From NCBI GenBank assembly GCA_903922605.1, contig CAIXUG010000017.1, positions 1-58,208 of the forward strand: a stretch of DNA of 58,208 nt, given 5' to 3'. This DNA is from an uncultured Verrucomicrobiota bacterium. Lineage in GTDB: Bacteria > Verrucomicrobiota > Verrucomicrobiia > Limisphaerales > UBA9464. The notes under the pieces were generated by a model. It ran no database searches. It saw nothing but the letters and a program-made list of their open reading frames with translations, and was not told where the DNA came from. Below, in pieces: positions 25,289 through 33,608 of the stretch; positions within the stretch are counted from its first letter, which is position 1, and the number at the start of each line of letters is the position of its first letter. Position numbers and translations under genes: made by a program.

Positions 25289-26734
25289 TTATGGTTTCAG
25301 CGGGTGCAGACGAAGGAGGGCGACCGCGGGCGATTTCAAACCCAGCCGGAGCGGAGTGTCGCTGACGGCATTGGTCGTGGTGCTGACGAGGCTGAAGTCA
25401 TGACTGGCGTCCACCAACCAAGTCTCCACGCAGGTCGGTCCGGACCAGGGCAGGTGCGTCGGCACTACTTCGAAATCGGAAGAGGATCGGTCCAGGCTGC
25501 TGATCAGGATCGAAGCTTCGGAGCCGGCGGTATCCAGCCCGGCGACCAGGCCCAGCTGTCCCGCCACAGCGCCGTGCACGGCCACGCGGCGGGGAGTATC
25601 GAGCAGGCCATGAAAGGCGAGCAGGCCATAATAATTCTTCTGCGGCACGCCGTGTTCGTTGAACAGGCCGAAGCCGCCCGCCTCGCCGTGGAAGAGGTTG
25701 CACACATCCACCGGCGCGTCCTGCAGCTCCAGCAGCGCCGTCACGATGAAGGCAGCGCCCGCCGAGCCTGCCATCGTCTCGTAAGCGGCCTGCCGGTCCG
25801 CCGGCAGGCTGTTCCGGCCGAGCCCCTTCCAATTGTTGCCCGGGAGGTAGTTCCATTCGTTCAGATGACTTTCCGTTTTGGAGAAGCCGTACGCATCAAG
25901 CAGTTGCCGGATCGCCCCGGCGCGCCGGACGAGTTCCGATGGATCGGCCGTGTAGCAATGCCAGGAAAAGAAGTCGAGCGGCAGCGACTCGCGGCGGCAG
26001 AGCGCAAGAAAGTTGGTGACGAAGGCCGTAGGCCGGAACTCGCCGTTCACAAACTGCCCGCTCGCGCCGACGGCCGGTCCGCCCACTTTCAAATCGGGAT
26101 AGCTCGCCCGAATGCGGGTCACGGCGGTGTGATAGAGGCGGAAATAGTCATCATCGGTACCGCTCCACATGGCGGGGCGGTTCTCCGGCTCGTTCCAGAT
26201 TTCCCAGTGGCGGATGCCGAGCCGTGTGCCGTTGGCCCAGCCCTCGTTGCAGTGCCGGATGATGCCAAGACAGACGTTCGCCCATTTTTCCTGATCGGCC
26301 GGCGGATGCACAAAACGCTTCCGAGCCGTGTGCTCAATGCTCTCGCCGAGTCGGTAGATGATCTGTGCGCCGGTCTGCCTCGTGGCGGCAAGGTATTCGT
26401 CAGTCGCGGCAAAGTCGTAGTTGGACGCGAGCTGGGGATTGGCCCGAAAATCGGGAAAGACGGCGTGGATGTCTACCACGTCGGGGTTGGGCCAGTGGCA
26501 GTCGTGCAGCCGGATTTGTGGCACGCCCAGCGAACGGAGCGGTGCGGTAAGATCGATCAGGCCGCCTGCGACCATAGGCCCCTTGTTGATCCCATGCAGG
26601 GCGCGTACCGCTCCCAGGCCGCTGGAAAAATCCACCTGTAGCGGGGTCACTGGTTCGGCGGCGGCAGCCCCCAGAAAACTCATCAGCAATCCCGCGATGC
26701 AGACAAAGATTCGGAAGATGTGGGAGATCGTCAT
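25289..26734 (-). CDS. Secreted GH39-like glycoside hydrolase
   Basis: Protein of 481 residues with a signal peptide (FVCIAGLLMSFLGAAAAEP). A TIM barrel resembles family 39 (beta-xylosidase/iduronidase): the acid/base Glu is in HWEIWNEPENRP, the probable nucleophile Glu in ESHLNEWNYLPG, and a C-terminal beta-sandwich begins near residue 390. The ATG at 26734 is chosen over TTG one codon earlier. It probably hydrolyses plant or microbial polysaccharide side chains in the periplasm or outside the cell. Substrate cannot be read from the sequence. It stands alone, without a SusD or transporter partner. Confidence 0.8.
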   Translation of the reverse strand: MTISHIFRIFVCIAGLLMSFLGAAAAEPVTPLQVDFSSGLGAVRALHGINKGPMVAGGLIDLTAPLRSLGVPQIRLHDCHWPNPDVVDIHAVFPDFRANPQLASNYDFAATDEYLAATRQTGAQIIYRLGESIEHTARKRFVHPPADQEKWANVCLGIIRHCNEGWANGTRLGIRHWEIWNEPENRPAMWSGTDDDYFRLYHTAVTRIRASYPDLKVGGPAVGASGQFVNGEFRPTAFVTNFLALCRRESLPLDFFSWHCYTADPSELVRRAGAIRQLLDAYGFSKTESHLNEWNYLPGNNWKGLGRNSLPADRQAAYETMAGSAGAAFIVTALLELQDAPVDVCNLFHGEAGGFGLFNEHGVPQKNYYGLLAFHGLLDTPRRVAVHGAVAGQLGLVAGLDTAGSEASILISSLDRSSSDFEVVPTHLPWSGPTCVETWLVDASHDFSLVSTTTNAVSDTPLRLGLKSPAVALLRLHPLKP

Positions 26735-26768
26735 CAACCTGAACGGTAGCCGCGGAAGCCCAAGAAGG

Positions 26769-27134
26769 TTAGCGCTTCACTTCTGTCACGAGTGCCAGCT
26801 TCCCGGTCTGGTCGAACTGAAGCTGACGGTAGATGTGCGTGACTTTGCCGCCGACGGTGGTGCCGGCACCCGTGGAGACGTTGCCGCTCGACGAGCCGAG
26901 CCCGAAGCTGAAGGAAGGCTCGCTGGAAGTGCCGGCCTCCCATTCGGCGATCACCGAGTGGTCGCCCAGCTCGGTCTTGCTGGTCGGCGGCCCCATCTGG
27001 CGCACTGCGTCGTCAAAGGTGTACTGGCCGACGCGGGCGCGGAGCTGGGCCAATGTGGGGAGGTCGGAATTCTCCGTGCGACAGCCGAGGGCGGTCAGGA
27101 CGAGCAGCAGGGCAAACAGGCATGAGCGACTCAT
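26769..27134 (-). CDS. Small lipoprotein of unknown function
   Basis: Protein of 121 residues with a lipoprotein signal: MSRSCLFALLLVLTALGC, lipobox LTALGC, Cys at 18. The mature part begins with a SmpA/BamE-like helix (LRARVGQYTFDDAVRQMGPP) followed by antiparallel strands (VIAEWEAGTS and VTHIYRQLQFDQTGKL), an arrangement also seen in BamE/OmlA proteins, but I do not claim membership. It lies 34 bases upstream of the GH39-like gene. Confidence 0.65.
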   Translation of the reverse strand: MSRSCLFALLLVLTALGCRTENSDLPTLAQLRARVGQYTFDDAVRQMGPPTSKTELGDHSVIAEWEAGTSSEPSFSFGLGSSSGNVSTGAGTTVGGKVTHIYRQLQFDQTGKLALVTEVKR

Positions 27135-27376
27135 GGCGGCAGGTTACGCCAGATCGCCGGGAAGGAAAGCGCCGACCGCAGCCGGGGATTATGTTTGCGT
27201 ATGTAATCATATTGTTATGGATAACGTGGGGTGCCGGGAAATAATCCCGTCGGATCTGAAACCTTTCCCGATCTGCCGGGTCATTTTCAGCGAATTGAGG
27301 AACGAATTGAATGCGAAGCCAGCCGATGCGTCGGAATGCGCGTCGGTTGTAATCTGAAAAACAAAGAAAGGTCTGT

Positions 27377-27637
27377 ATGCCGGTCATCTCCAAGTTTTAC
27401 GGGATCATCATCCGCATCCTGCATGCGCGGAATCTGGAAGCCCACATCGTCGCCAACTACGGCGAGCATGAGCTCGTGGTCCGCCTCTGGCCGCTGCGGG
27501 TCGTGCAGGGCAATGCGCCCCAGCGGGTGCGCGACCTCGTGCTCGAATGGGCGACCCAGCACCAGCAGGAACTGCTCTCCGCCTGGCACTATTGTGTGGA
27601 CGGCCGTGCGCCGCGTCAGATCGCCCCGCTGGAATGA
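27377..27637 (+). CDS. DUF4160-type protein
   Basis: Protein of 86 residues. The pattern MPVISKFYGIIIRI, AHIVANYGEHELVVRL and ALVLEWATQHQQELLSAW follows the DUF4160 family, small proteins often paired with DUF2442 in accessory gene clusters. No DUF2442 partner follows. A Shine-Dalgarno (AAAGG) lies 6 bases before the start. The 240 bases upstream are AT-richer than the region around them. Function unknown. Confidence 0.7.
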   Translation: MPVISKFYGIIIRILHARNLEAHIVANYGEHELVVRLWPLRVVQGNAPQRVRDLVLEWATQHQQELLSAWHYCVDGRAPRQIAPLE

Positions 27638-27698
27638 GCGGTGCGCCTCACAGAATGTGATTGGCTTTGTCGTCCCGACACGTTCCTTTACTTCCGCT

Positions 27699-27944
27699 AT
27701 GAACAAATTTCTCGCAGTCATTCTCGCCGTGGGCTTTTCCGCCTCGGCCCTGGCCCAGACCGTGGCCGACAAACCGGTTGCCCCGGTCGCGGGTGAATCC
27801 GCCAAGCCGGCCAAGGCGCTGACCAAGAAACAGGTGCGCAAGGCGCATCGGAAGGCCAAGAAGCAGACCAAAAAGGCCAAAAAGGTGGCAACAAAGAAGA
27901 CCTCGCACGTGGCCAAATCGGCGACGGCACCCGTCGCCCAATAA
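27699..27944 (+). CDS. Small exported Lys/Ala-rich peptide
   Basis: Protein of 81 residues: a signal peptide (MNKFLAVILAVGFSASALAQ) and a mature part of about 61 residues rich in Lys and Ala (KKQVRKAHRKAKKQTKKAKK), hence strongly basic. A charged polymer-binding or stress role is possible, but nothing specific can be said. The in-frame extension upstream to 27231 is rejected because it runs across the DUF4160 gene. A clear terminator follows at 27968. Confidence 0.65.
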   Translation: MNKFLAVILAVGFSASALAQTVADKPVAPVAGESAKPAKALTKKQVRKAHRKAKKQTKKAKKVATKKTSHVAKSATAPVAQ

Positions 27945-27967
27945 AATTGCCTGGCAGTCTTTTGCAG

Positions 27968-27997
27968 GGGCTGCTGGATCTCTCCGGCAGCCCTTTT
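27968..27997 (+). terminator. Rho-independent terminator
   Basis: GGGCTGC pairs with GCAGCCC, with a further GGA/TCC inner pairing, and TTTT follows. It lies 23 bases after the stop of the Lys-rich peptide. It also shows that the long open frame running into lysA from 27947 is not its true N-terminus. Confidence 0.8.
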
Positions 27998-28081
27998 GCC
28001 TTTCCGACCGGCATCGGGGCAGTCTGTCCCGTCGCCTCCACGCTTGCGGCGGCTTCCACCGATGTGGCACAACCCGCCCCC

Positions 28082-29377
28082 GTGCATTCATTTCGTTACG
28101 CCGATCGTGAGCTGGTTTGTGAAGGGTTTCCGCTGAGCACCCTGGCCAAAAAATTTGGCACACCGCTCTACGTCTATTCGCAGGCCACGCTTTCCGACCA
28201 CTTCACCAAGCTCGACCAGGCACTGGCGCCGTTGCCCCACCTGGTCTGCTATGCGATGAAGTCGAACTCGAACCTCGCCGTCATCCGCACGCTCGCCAAC
28301 CTGGGCAGCGGCTTTGACACCGTGAGCGCCGGCGAGATCCAGCGCGTGATTGCGGCCGGCGGCGACCCGCGCCGGTGCGTCTTTGCGGGCGTGGGCAAGA
28401 CGGAGGAGGAAATCGCCTTCGCGCTGAAGCAGGACATCTACAGCTTCAACGTCGAGTCCGAGGCCGAGCTGAAGCGCATCAGCAAGGTGGCGCTCAAGCT
28501 GAAGAAGATCGCCCCGGTGGCCGTGCGCGTGAACCCGAATGTGGACGCCGGCACGCACGCCAAGATCACCACCGGCACCTACGCGAACAAGTTCGGCATC
28601 GCCTTCGAGGAGATCGAGGGCGTCTATGCCCGCGCCGCCAAGCTGTCCAACCTCCGCCTGCGCGGCCTGCAGATGCACATCGGCTCACAGCTCACCGACG
28701 TGACGCCCTTCCGCAAGGCCGTGGAGAAGGTCGTGCCACAGGTGACCAAGCTGAACGCGAAGCACGGCTTCGACTTTTTCAGCATCGGTGGCGGCATCGG
28801 CATCGTTTACAAAGATGCGCTCGCCAGCGGCGACGCGAAGTGGTGGCGCACGCCTGAGGGCCGCAAGGTGCTCACCCCGCAGACCTATGCGGACACGCTC
28901 GTGCCGCTGCTGAAGCCGCTCGGCCTGAAGGTGCTGCTCGAACCCGGTCGCTTCATCACCGGCAACGCGGGGGCACTGGTCACGCGTGTCGAATTCATCA
29001 AGCGCACCGGCAAGAAGAATTTCGTCATCGTGGATGCCGCGATGAACGACCTCATTCGGCCCGCCTTCTACGACAGCTACCACGAGATCGTGCCGCTCGC
29101 GAAAAAGGGCGGTGCACTGGTGTCGTCCGACGTGGTCGGCCCCATCTGCGAATCGGGCGACTATTTTGCCAAGGACCGTCCGCTGCCCAAGGTGGGCGAG
29201 GGCGACTACCTGGCGCTGCTCAGCGCCGGCGCCTACGGCTCGGTGATGAGCAGCACCTACAACAGCCGTCCGTTGGTTGCCGAGGTCTTGGTCAACGGCA
29301 AGCAGGTGTCCGTGGTGCGGCAGCGCCAGGCCGTCGCCGACATCTGGCGGGACGAAAAGCTTGCTGCCTGGCAGTAA
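28082..29377 (+). CDS. lysA: Diaminopimelate decarboxylase
   Basis: PLP enzyme of 431 residues that converts meso-diaminopimelate to lysine. The PLP Lys is in VCYAMKSNSNLAVI, the Gly-rich loop in FFSIGGGIGIVY, the phosphate-binding EPGR in VLLEPGRFITG, and the substrate CESGD in VGPICESGDYFAKD. The GTG at 28082 gives VHSFRYADRELVCEGFPL, matching the family start; GTG at 28064 is also possible. The frame is open 135 bases further upstream, but that part crosses a terminator. It stands alone, without dap genes. Confidence 0.92.
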   Translation: MHSFRYADRELVCEGFPLSTLAKKFGTPLYVYSQATLSDHFTKLDQALAPLPHLVCYAMKSNSNLAVIRTLANLGSGFDTVSAGEIQRVIAAGGDPRRCVFAGVGKTEEEIAFALKQDIYSFNVESEAELKRISKVALKLKKIAPVAVRVNPNVDAGTHAKITTGTYANKFGIAFEEIEGVYARAAKLSNLRLRGLQMHIGSQLTDVTPFRKAVEKVVPQVTKLNAKHGFDFFSIGGGIGIVYKDALASGDAKWWRTPEGRKVLTPQTYADTLVPLLKPLGLKVLLEPGRFITGNAGALVTRVEFIKRTGKKNFVIVDAAMNDLIRPAFYDSYHEIVPLAKKGGALVSSDVVGPICESGDYFAKDRPLPKVGEGDYLALLSAGAYGSVMSSTYNSRPLVAEVLVNGKQVSVVRQRQAVADIWRDEKLAAWQ

Positions 29378-29705
29378 GCGGTCGATCGCCGGTGGTTTGG
29401 TCTCTGGGTCAAGCGGGCGGCAATGTAGGGGGCCGTTCCCCCTCACCCCGGCCCTCTCCCACCGGGAGAGGGAGAATCGTCGCCCGTCTTCTGGCGAAGC
29501 TGTACGCTGGAGTTGCCGGATGCGTTCACAAGCGATCGATAGCGCCCGTTTGCTATCCCCTCTCCCGGCGGGAGAGGGTTAGGGTGAGGGGGGACGGCCA
29601 CCTTACTTCGTTCATATCCTGAATGCCCAGGACTCATCTGCTCATGCCCCCAATGCTGTAGGCGTTCGTGCCTGACTATGCCACCGTGGCCGCTAGTCTC
29701 GCCCC
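29378..29705. other. Intergenic region of 328 bp between lysA and the secreted hydrolase
   Basis: Its main content is the inverted-pair element at 29431-29599. The remaining 100 bases before 29706 must contain the promoter of the hydrolase gene, but I cannot pick out a convincing pair of promoter boxes. Confidence 0.5.
29431..29599. repeat. Inverted pair of 42-nt CCCTCACCC/CCCTCTCCC hairpins
   Basis: The left copy (29431-29472) and right copy (29558-29599) are near-perfect inverted repeats of each other. Each also contains its own hairpin (CCCTCTCCC facing GGGAGAGGG). The 85 bases between carry no coding frame. The CCCTCACCC...CCCTCTCCC motif is a widespread bacterial intergenic repeat; here two copies bracket a short spacer like the ends of a MITE. 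Confidence 0.8.
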
Positions 29706-31313
29706 ATGAAGCTTCTCCGTCTCGTGCCGTTGCTGGCGCTGTTCTGGTTCCGTGCCCAGGCGCTGGAGCGCTGGTTCTACGTCGCCGACAACCTGCTGGT
29801 GGACGAGCGGGTGGCCAAACTGGACGCCCTCATGCACCGCGCCGGCAAAGCCGGCTACACCCACATGCTGCTCGCGGATTCGAAGTTCAGTCGGCTCGCC
29901 TCGTTGGACGACCATTATTTCCGCAACGTTGCGCGCGTAAAACAGGCGGCCGCGGATGCCGGCATCGAGATCGTCCCGGCGCTGTTCTCCGTGGGCTATT
30001 CCAACGACCTCCTGTGGAGCGATCCCAATCTCGCCGAAGGCCCGCCGGTGAAAGACGCGCCGTTTGTCGTCTATGGCGACGTGGCGCGGTTCGAATCTGA
30101 TGCGCCGCCGGTGCTCAAGGGCGGCGACATGGCCGACCTGAAGCGCTGGGATTGGAAGGACGACACCGTCGTGGCCGACAACGGCGCCGCCCGCATCACC
30201 GATCCCAAGGGGGCGAACGCCCGGATTTCGCAGAAGCTCAGGCTCGTCCCGTTCCGCCAGTATCATCTCACGGTGCGCGTGAAGACCGACCACTTCGCCG
30301 GCACGCCGGAGGTCAAGGTGCTCGGGTTGCAGGGCCACTCCCTGAACTACGACTACCTCAAGACCGAGCCGACGCAGGACTGGCGTACCCATCACGTAGT
30401 CTTCAACTCGCTCAGCAACTCCGTGGTGAACCTTTATCTCGGCGCTTGGGGCGCGACGACCGGCTCCCTCTGGTGGGAAGACGCCACGCTGGAGGAGGTC
30501 GGGCTCGTGAACCTAATTCGCCGGCCGGGGGCTCCGTTCATAGTGAAAGATGAGCAGGGCAGGGAACTCGTTGAGGGCAACGACTTCGAGCCGGTCAGTG
30601 ATCCCCTGATGGGTACGAAACCGTATGCCGGCTGCTACGACATCTACCACGAATCGCCGGTCATCCACCTGAAGAATGCAGTGCCTGAAGGCGCCCGACT
30701 CCGTGTCTCGTATCAGCATGTGGCGAGCATCTACGACGGCCAGGTGATGATGGACATTGCCGAGCCAAAGGCGCTGGAGTTGCTTCGCGACCAGGCCCGC
30801 CGCGTCCACGCGCTCTTTCACGCCAAGGGCTACATGATGAGCCACGACGAGATCCGCGTGCTCGGCTGGAGCGAGGCGTTCCGGAAGCGCGGGCTGACGC
30901 CGGGCCAGCTGCTGGCGGAAAATGTGCGCGAATGCGCGAAGATCCTGCGCGAGGTGAATCCCGGCGGCCGTATCTACACGTGGAGCGACATGTTCGACCC
31001 CTTCCACAACGCGGTGAAAGGGCCGTACTATCTGGTGAACGGCCCGCTGACGGATTCCTGGGCCGGGCTGGACAAGGATATCATCATCATGCAGTGGAAC
31101 GACGGCCACCGGGCCGAATCGCTAAAATTCTTCGCCGACCGGGGCAACCGGCAGATTCTGGCGGGCTACTACGACGACACTCCGGCGCAGATGCAGCGAT
31201 GGCTGGATTCCGCGAAAGGGGTGCCCGGCGTGATTGGTGCGATGTATACGACCTGGCAGGCCCGCTACGACGACCTGGAAAAGGTGGCGGCGATCATCCC
31301 ACCCGGGCCTTAA
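29706..31313 (+). CDS. Secreted TIM-barrel glycoside hydrolase-like protein
   Basis: Protein of 535 residues with a signal peptide (LRLVPLLALFWFRAQALE). The N-terminal part (RWFYVADNLLVDERVAKLDALM) starts a barrel, a jelly-roll domain of about 140 residues is inserted at about 135-275, and the barrel resumes at about 335. SHDEIRVLGWSEAFRKRG carries an Asp-Glu pair like the catalytic pair of GH20 hexosaminidases, and IYTWSDMFDPFHN and YTTWQARYDD resemble barrel-end Trp motifs. I see a remote GH20-like fold and would not assign a substrate. A 27-bp perfect hairpin begins 5 bases past its stop. Confidence 0.6.
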   Translation: MKLLRLVPLLALFWFRAQALERWFYVADNLLVDERVAKLDALMHRAGKAGYTHMLLADSKFSRLASLDDHYFRNVARVKQAAADAGIEIVPALFSVGYSNDLLWSDPNLAEGPPVKDAPFVVYGDVARFESDAPPVLKGGDMADLKRWDWKDDTVVADNGAARITDPKGANARISQKLRLVPFRQYHLTVRVKTDHFAGTPEVKVLGLQGHSLNYDYLKTEPTQDWRTHHVVFNSLSNSVVNLYLGAWGATTGSLWWEDATLEEVGLVNLIRRPGAPFIVKDEQGRELVEGNDFEPVSDPLMGTKPYAGCYDIYHESPVIHLKNAVPEGARLRVSYQHVASIYDGQVMMDIAEPKALELLRDQARRVHALFHAKGYMMSHDEIRVLGWSEAFRKRGLTPGQLLAENVRECAKILREVNPGGRIYTWSDMFDPFHNAVKGPYYLVNGPLTDSWAGLDKDIIIMQWNDGHRAESLKFFADRGNRQILAGYYDDTPAQMQRWLDSAKGVPGVIGAMYTTWQARYDDLEKVAAIIPPGP

Positions 31314-31317
31314 TACT

Positions 31318-31390
31318 TGCGTAGCAGCCGACGTGAGGAGGCTCTGACCAGCAGCATAAAATGGAGCCTCCTCACGTCGGCTGCTACGCA
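31318..31390. repeat. Palindromic element with 27-bp perfect inverted repeats
   Basis: The arms 31318-31344 and 31364-31390 are perfect inverse complements (left arm starts TGCGTAGCAGCCGACG) around a 19-base loop. It would form a very stable hairpin straight after the hydrolase stop and probably terminates transcription. Its design matches the element at 7763-7890, but the sequence is different and the loop shorter. Confidence 0.85.
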
Positions 31391-31522
31391 GTTGGAAGAG
31401 GCTTCTGCACACCAAGTGAAACTCTCCCTTGTGGGAGCGACTTGCCATGATCAGTTGCCGGACAAACGGGCGAGTATGGTGCTGCAAAATCTGCCGGATA
31501 ACTCATACTGCTTCAAAACCGC

Positions 31523-31912
31523 ATGATCCAATCCGGCATTCTCAATCCGCAGCTGCTCGCCCTGCTGGCGCGCGTGCGCCACACGAACATGCTCGTCATT
31601 TCCGACTCCATGTTCCCGCATTGGCCGGGACTGGTGGAGGTGGATCTCTCGCTGGTCTATGGCGTGCCGACGGTGCCGCAGGTCATCGCCGCCGTGCTGG
31701 CCAACTGGAAGTGTGGTCATGCCTGGATGGCCGCGGAATTCCAGGCGCACAACCCGGCGGCCGTTCAGAGCGAGTTTCTGGCCGCCTTCGGGACGGTTTC
31801 GCCCACGTTTGAGCCGCATCTGCTGCTCAAGGAACGTGTGCCGCGCGCGCTCGGGATTATCCGGACCGGTGAAGCACGGATCTATACGAACGTGGTGCTG
31901 GAGTCAGCTTGA
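31523..31912 (+). CDS. RbsD/FucU family sugar mutarotase
   Basis: Protein of 129 residues. LLALLARVRHTNMLVISDSMFP has the conserved catalytic His and Asp of D-ribose pyranase/L-fucose mutarotase, followed by the YGVPTVPQVIAAVL helix and the C-terminal IIRTGEARIYTNVVLESA strand. It interconverts anomers or ring forms of a monosaccharide; which sugar is not clear. There is no ribose or fucose transporter or kinase near it. It follows the secreted hydrolase, so a role in handling released sugars is possible. Confidence 0.85.
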   Translation: MIQSGILNPQLLALLARVRHTNMLVISDSMFPHWPGLVEVDLSLVYGVPTVPQVIAAVLANWKCGHAWMAAEFQAHNPAAVQSEFLAAFGTVSPTFEPHLLLKERVPRALGIIRTGEARIYTNVVLESA

Positions 31913-32077
31913 GCCTTGCGGGTCAGCTGTTAATTGACGGGCTTTTTTTTTGAGATCCCGTCCGCGATCCGTGCACCGTGGCGGCTTGCCTGGTTTCACC
32001 TGAAAAGGCTCCCGATGCGCCAAATCACGATGAATTCCTGTCCGGTTCTGATCTGACCGGGTGCTACGGTGGCAAGT

Positions 32078-33595
32078 ATGATTACCGATGGGGAACTGCT
32101 GCGTGAGTATGCCGAGGAAGACTCGGAACCGGCTTTCACCACACTGGTGGCGCGTCACGCGGGTCTGGTGTATTCGGCGGCGCTGCGGCAGTTGAACGGC
32201 GATGAGCATCTGGCCCGGGATGTGGCGCAAAGCGTGTTCACCGATCTTGCACGCAAGGCGGGGACCCTGGCGCGGCGCGAATCGCTGACGAGCTGGCTGT
32301 ATTCCGGCACGCATTTCGCGGCGGCCAAGGCCGTGCGGCGCGAACGGCGACGTCATACCCATGAACAGGAGGCCCATGCCATGCAGGAAATGCTCCAGGA
32401 CGCACGACCCGATGCCGATTGGGAGAAACTCCGTCCGGCGCTGGATCAGGCGATGCACGAATTGAAGGAGGCGGACCGCGTGGTAATCCTGATGCGGTAT
32501 TTCGAGAACCATTCCTTTGCGGACATCGGGCAAAAACTCGGGCTGAGCGAGGACGCGGCGCGCAAACGCACGGATCGCACCCTGGAAAGGCTGCGCGGGC
32601 TGCTCGCCCACCGTGGCCTCAGCACGGGTGCGGCATTGGGCACGGTGCTTTCGGCCCACGCGGTGGAAATGGCGCCGGCGGGACTCGCGGCGCCCCTCGC
32701 CAGCGCGTCGCTGGCGGGGGCCGCGACCGGCACAAGCACCGTCCTGGGCATGTTAAAAATTATGGGCCTCTCAAAATTGCAGGCGGGAATCATCGGCGCC
32801 ATCGCGGCGGCCTGTGTGCTGGTTCCCCTGGTGATGGAACATCGGGCGCAGACGGTGATTCAGCGGAGGGATGATGCCCTTCGGGAAAAGGACGACCAGA
32901 TCGCCAGTCTTAGCGCGGAAAATCACCGCCTGGCCGAACGGCTCAAGGCGGCCGGCACCCCTATGACCCTGGGCCAGGACCAGTTTAATGAACTACTCAA
33001 ATTGCGCGGGGAAATCGCGCCGTTGCGGGAGCGGTTGCAGGAACTGGCGCCGGGCCGCGGCCAAGGACCGGCTGCCGGGGCCCTGACGTTGGCCGACCGG
33101 CAGAAGCTCTGGCAGGGCCGGCGGACCCACTTCAAGGCGTGGGTGGAGGGAAATCCGGGGGAAAGGATTCCGGAAATGAAATATCTGGCGGACGATGAAT
33201 TGCTCGATTCGCTGGGGAACAGCACGCTTGCCACGCAACAGGACTACGAAAGATCCATGTCCACAGTCCGGGCCAATGCGCAGATGCGGGTCATGTCCAA
33301 GCTGCAGGATGCCTGGCACGCCTATGCCAAGGCCAAGGCTGGGGAAACGCCCGGCAGCCTCGCCGGCCTGATCCCTTATCTGAAAGAGCCGATCGATGAC
33401 GATATCCTGCAGAACTATGAGTTTGTGCCGGTGGGTAGCCTCGCGGCCTGCCCGTCAGAAATGGCTGGTTGGGTCATAACGACCAAGGCGCCCCTCAGGG
33501 AAAAGTACGACATGCGCCAGTTCTTCGGTTTCGACCAGAGCCGCGCCAATGGCCCGAATGTCAGCAACCTGTGGAGCACTGCACAAAAACCGTAG
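32078..33595 (+). CDS. ECF sigma factor with TM segment and C-terminal extracytoplasmic domain
   Basis: Protein of 505 residues, against about 180 for a simple ECF sigma. Region 2 is at about 15-85 (FTTLVARHAGLVYSAALRQL) and region 4 at about 130-185 (ADRVVILMRYFENHSFADIG). A conserved Ala-rich hinge (SAHAVEMAPAGLAAPL) leads to a TM at about 233-253 and then a coiled coil (LREKDDQIASLSAENHRLAE). The C-terminal domain would be periplasmic. No anti-sigma gene is adjacent, so the tether probably regulates the sigma itself. ATG at 32078 is preferred to GTG at 32069. The next gene repeats the tether and C-terminal domain without the sigma. Confidence 0.88.
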   Translation: MITDGELLREYAEEDSEPAFTTLVARHAGLVYSAALRQLNGDEHLARDVAQSVFTDLARKAGTLARRESLTSWLYSGTHFAAAKAVRRERRRHTHEQEAHAMQEMLQDARPDADWEKLRPALDQAMHELKEADRVVILMRYFENHSFADIGQKLGLSEDAARKRTDRTLERLRGLLAHRGLSTGAALGTVLSAHAVEMAPAGLAAPLASASLAGAATGTSTVLGMLKIMGLSKLQAGIIGAIAAACVLVPLVMEHRAQTVIQRRDDALREKDDQIASLSAENHRLAERLKAAGTPMTLGQDQFNELLKLRGEIAPLRERLQELAPGRGQGPAAGALTLADRQKLWQGRRTHFKAWVEGNPGERIPEMKYLADDELLDSLGNSTLATQQDYERSMSTVRANAQMRVMSKLQDAWHAYAKAKAGETPGSLAGLIPYLKEPIDDDILQNYEFVPVGSLAACPSEMAGWVITTKAPLREKYDMRQFFGFDQSRANGPNVSNLWSTAQKP

Positions 33596-33608
33596 GCAAA
33601 AAGGCAAG

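Noticed and set aside
27947-28081. N-terminal extension of lysA
   Set aside because: The extra codons cross a rho-independent terminator and show no similarity to LysA N-termini.
29431-29599. Insertion sequence
   Set aside because: Inverted ends enclose only 85 bases with no transposase; at most a MITE-like unit.
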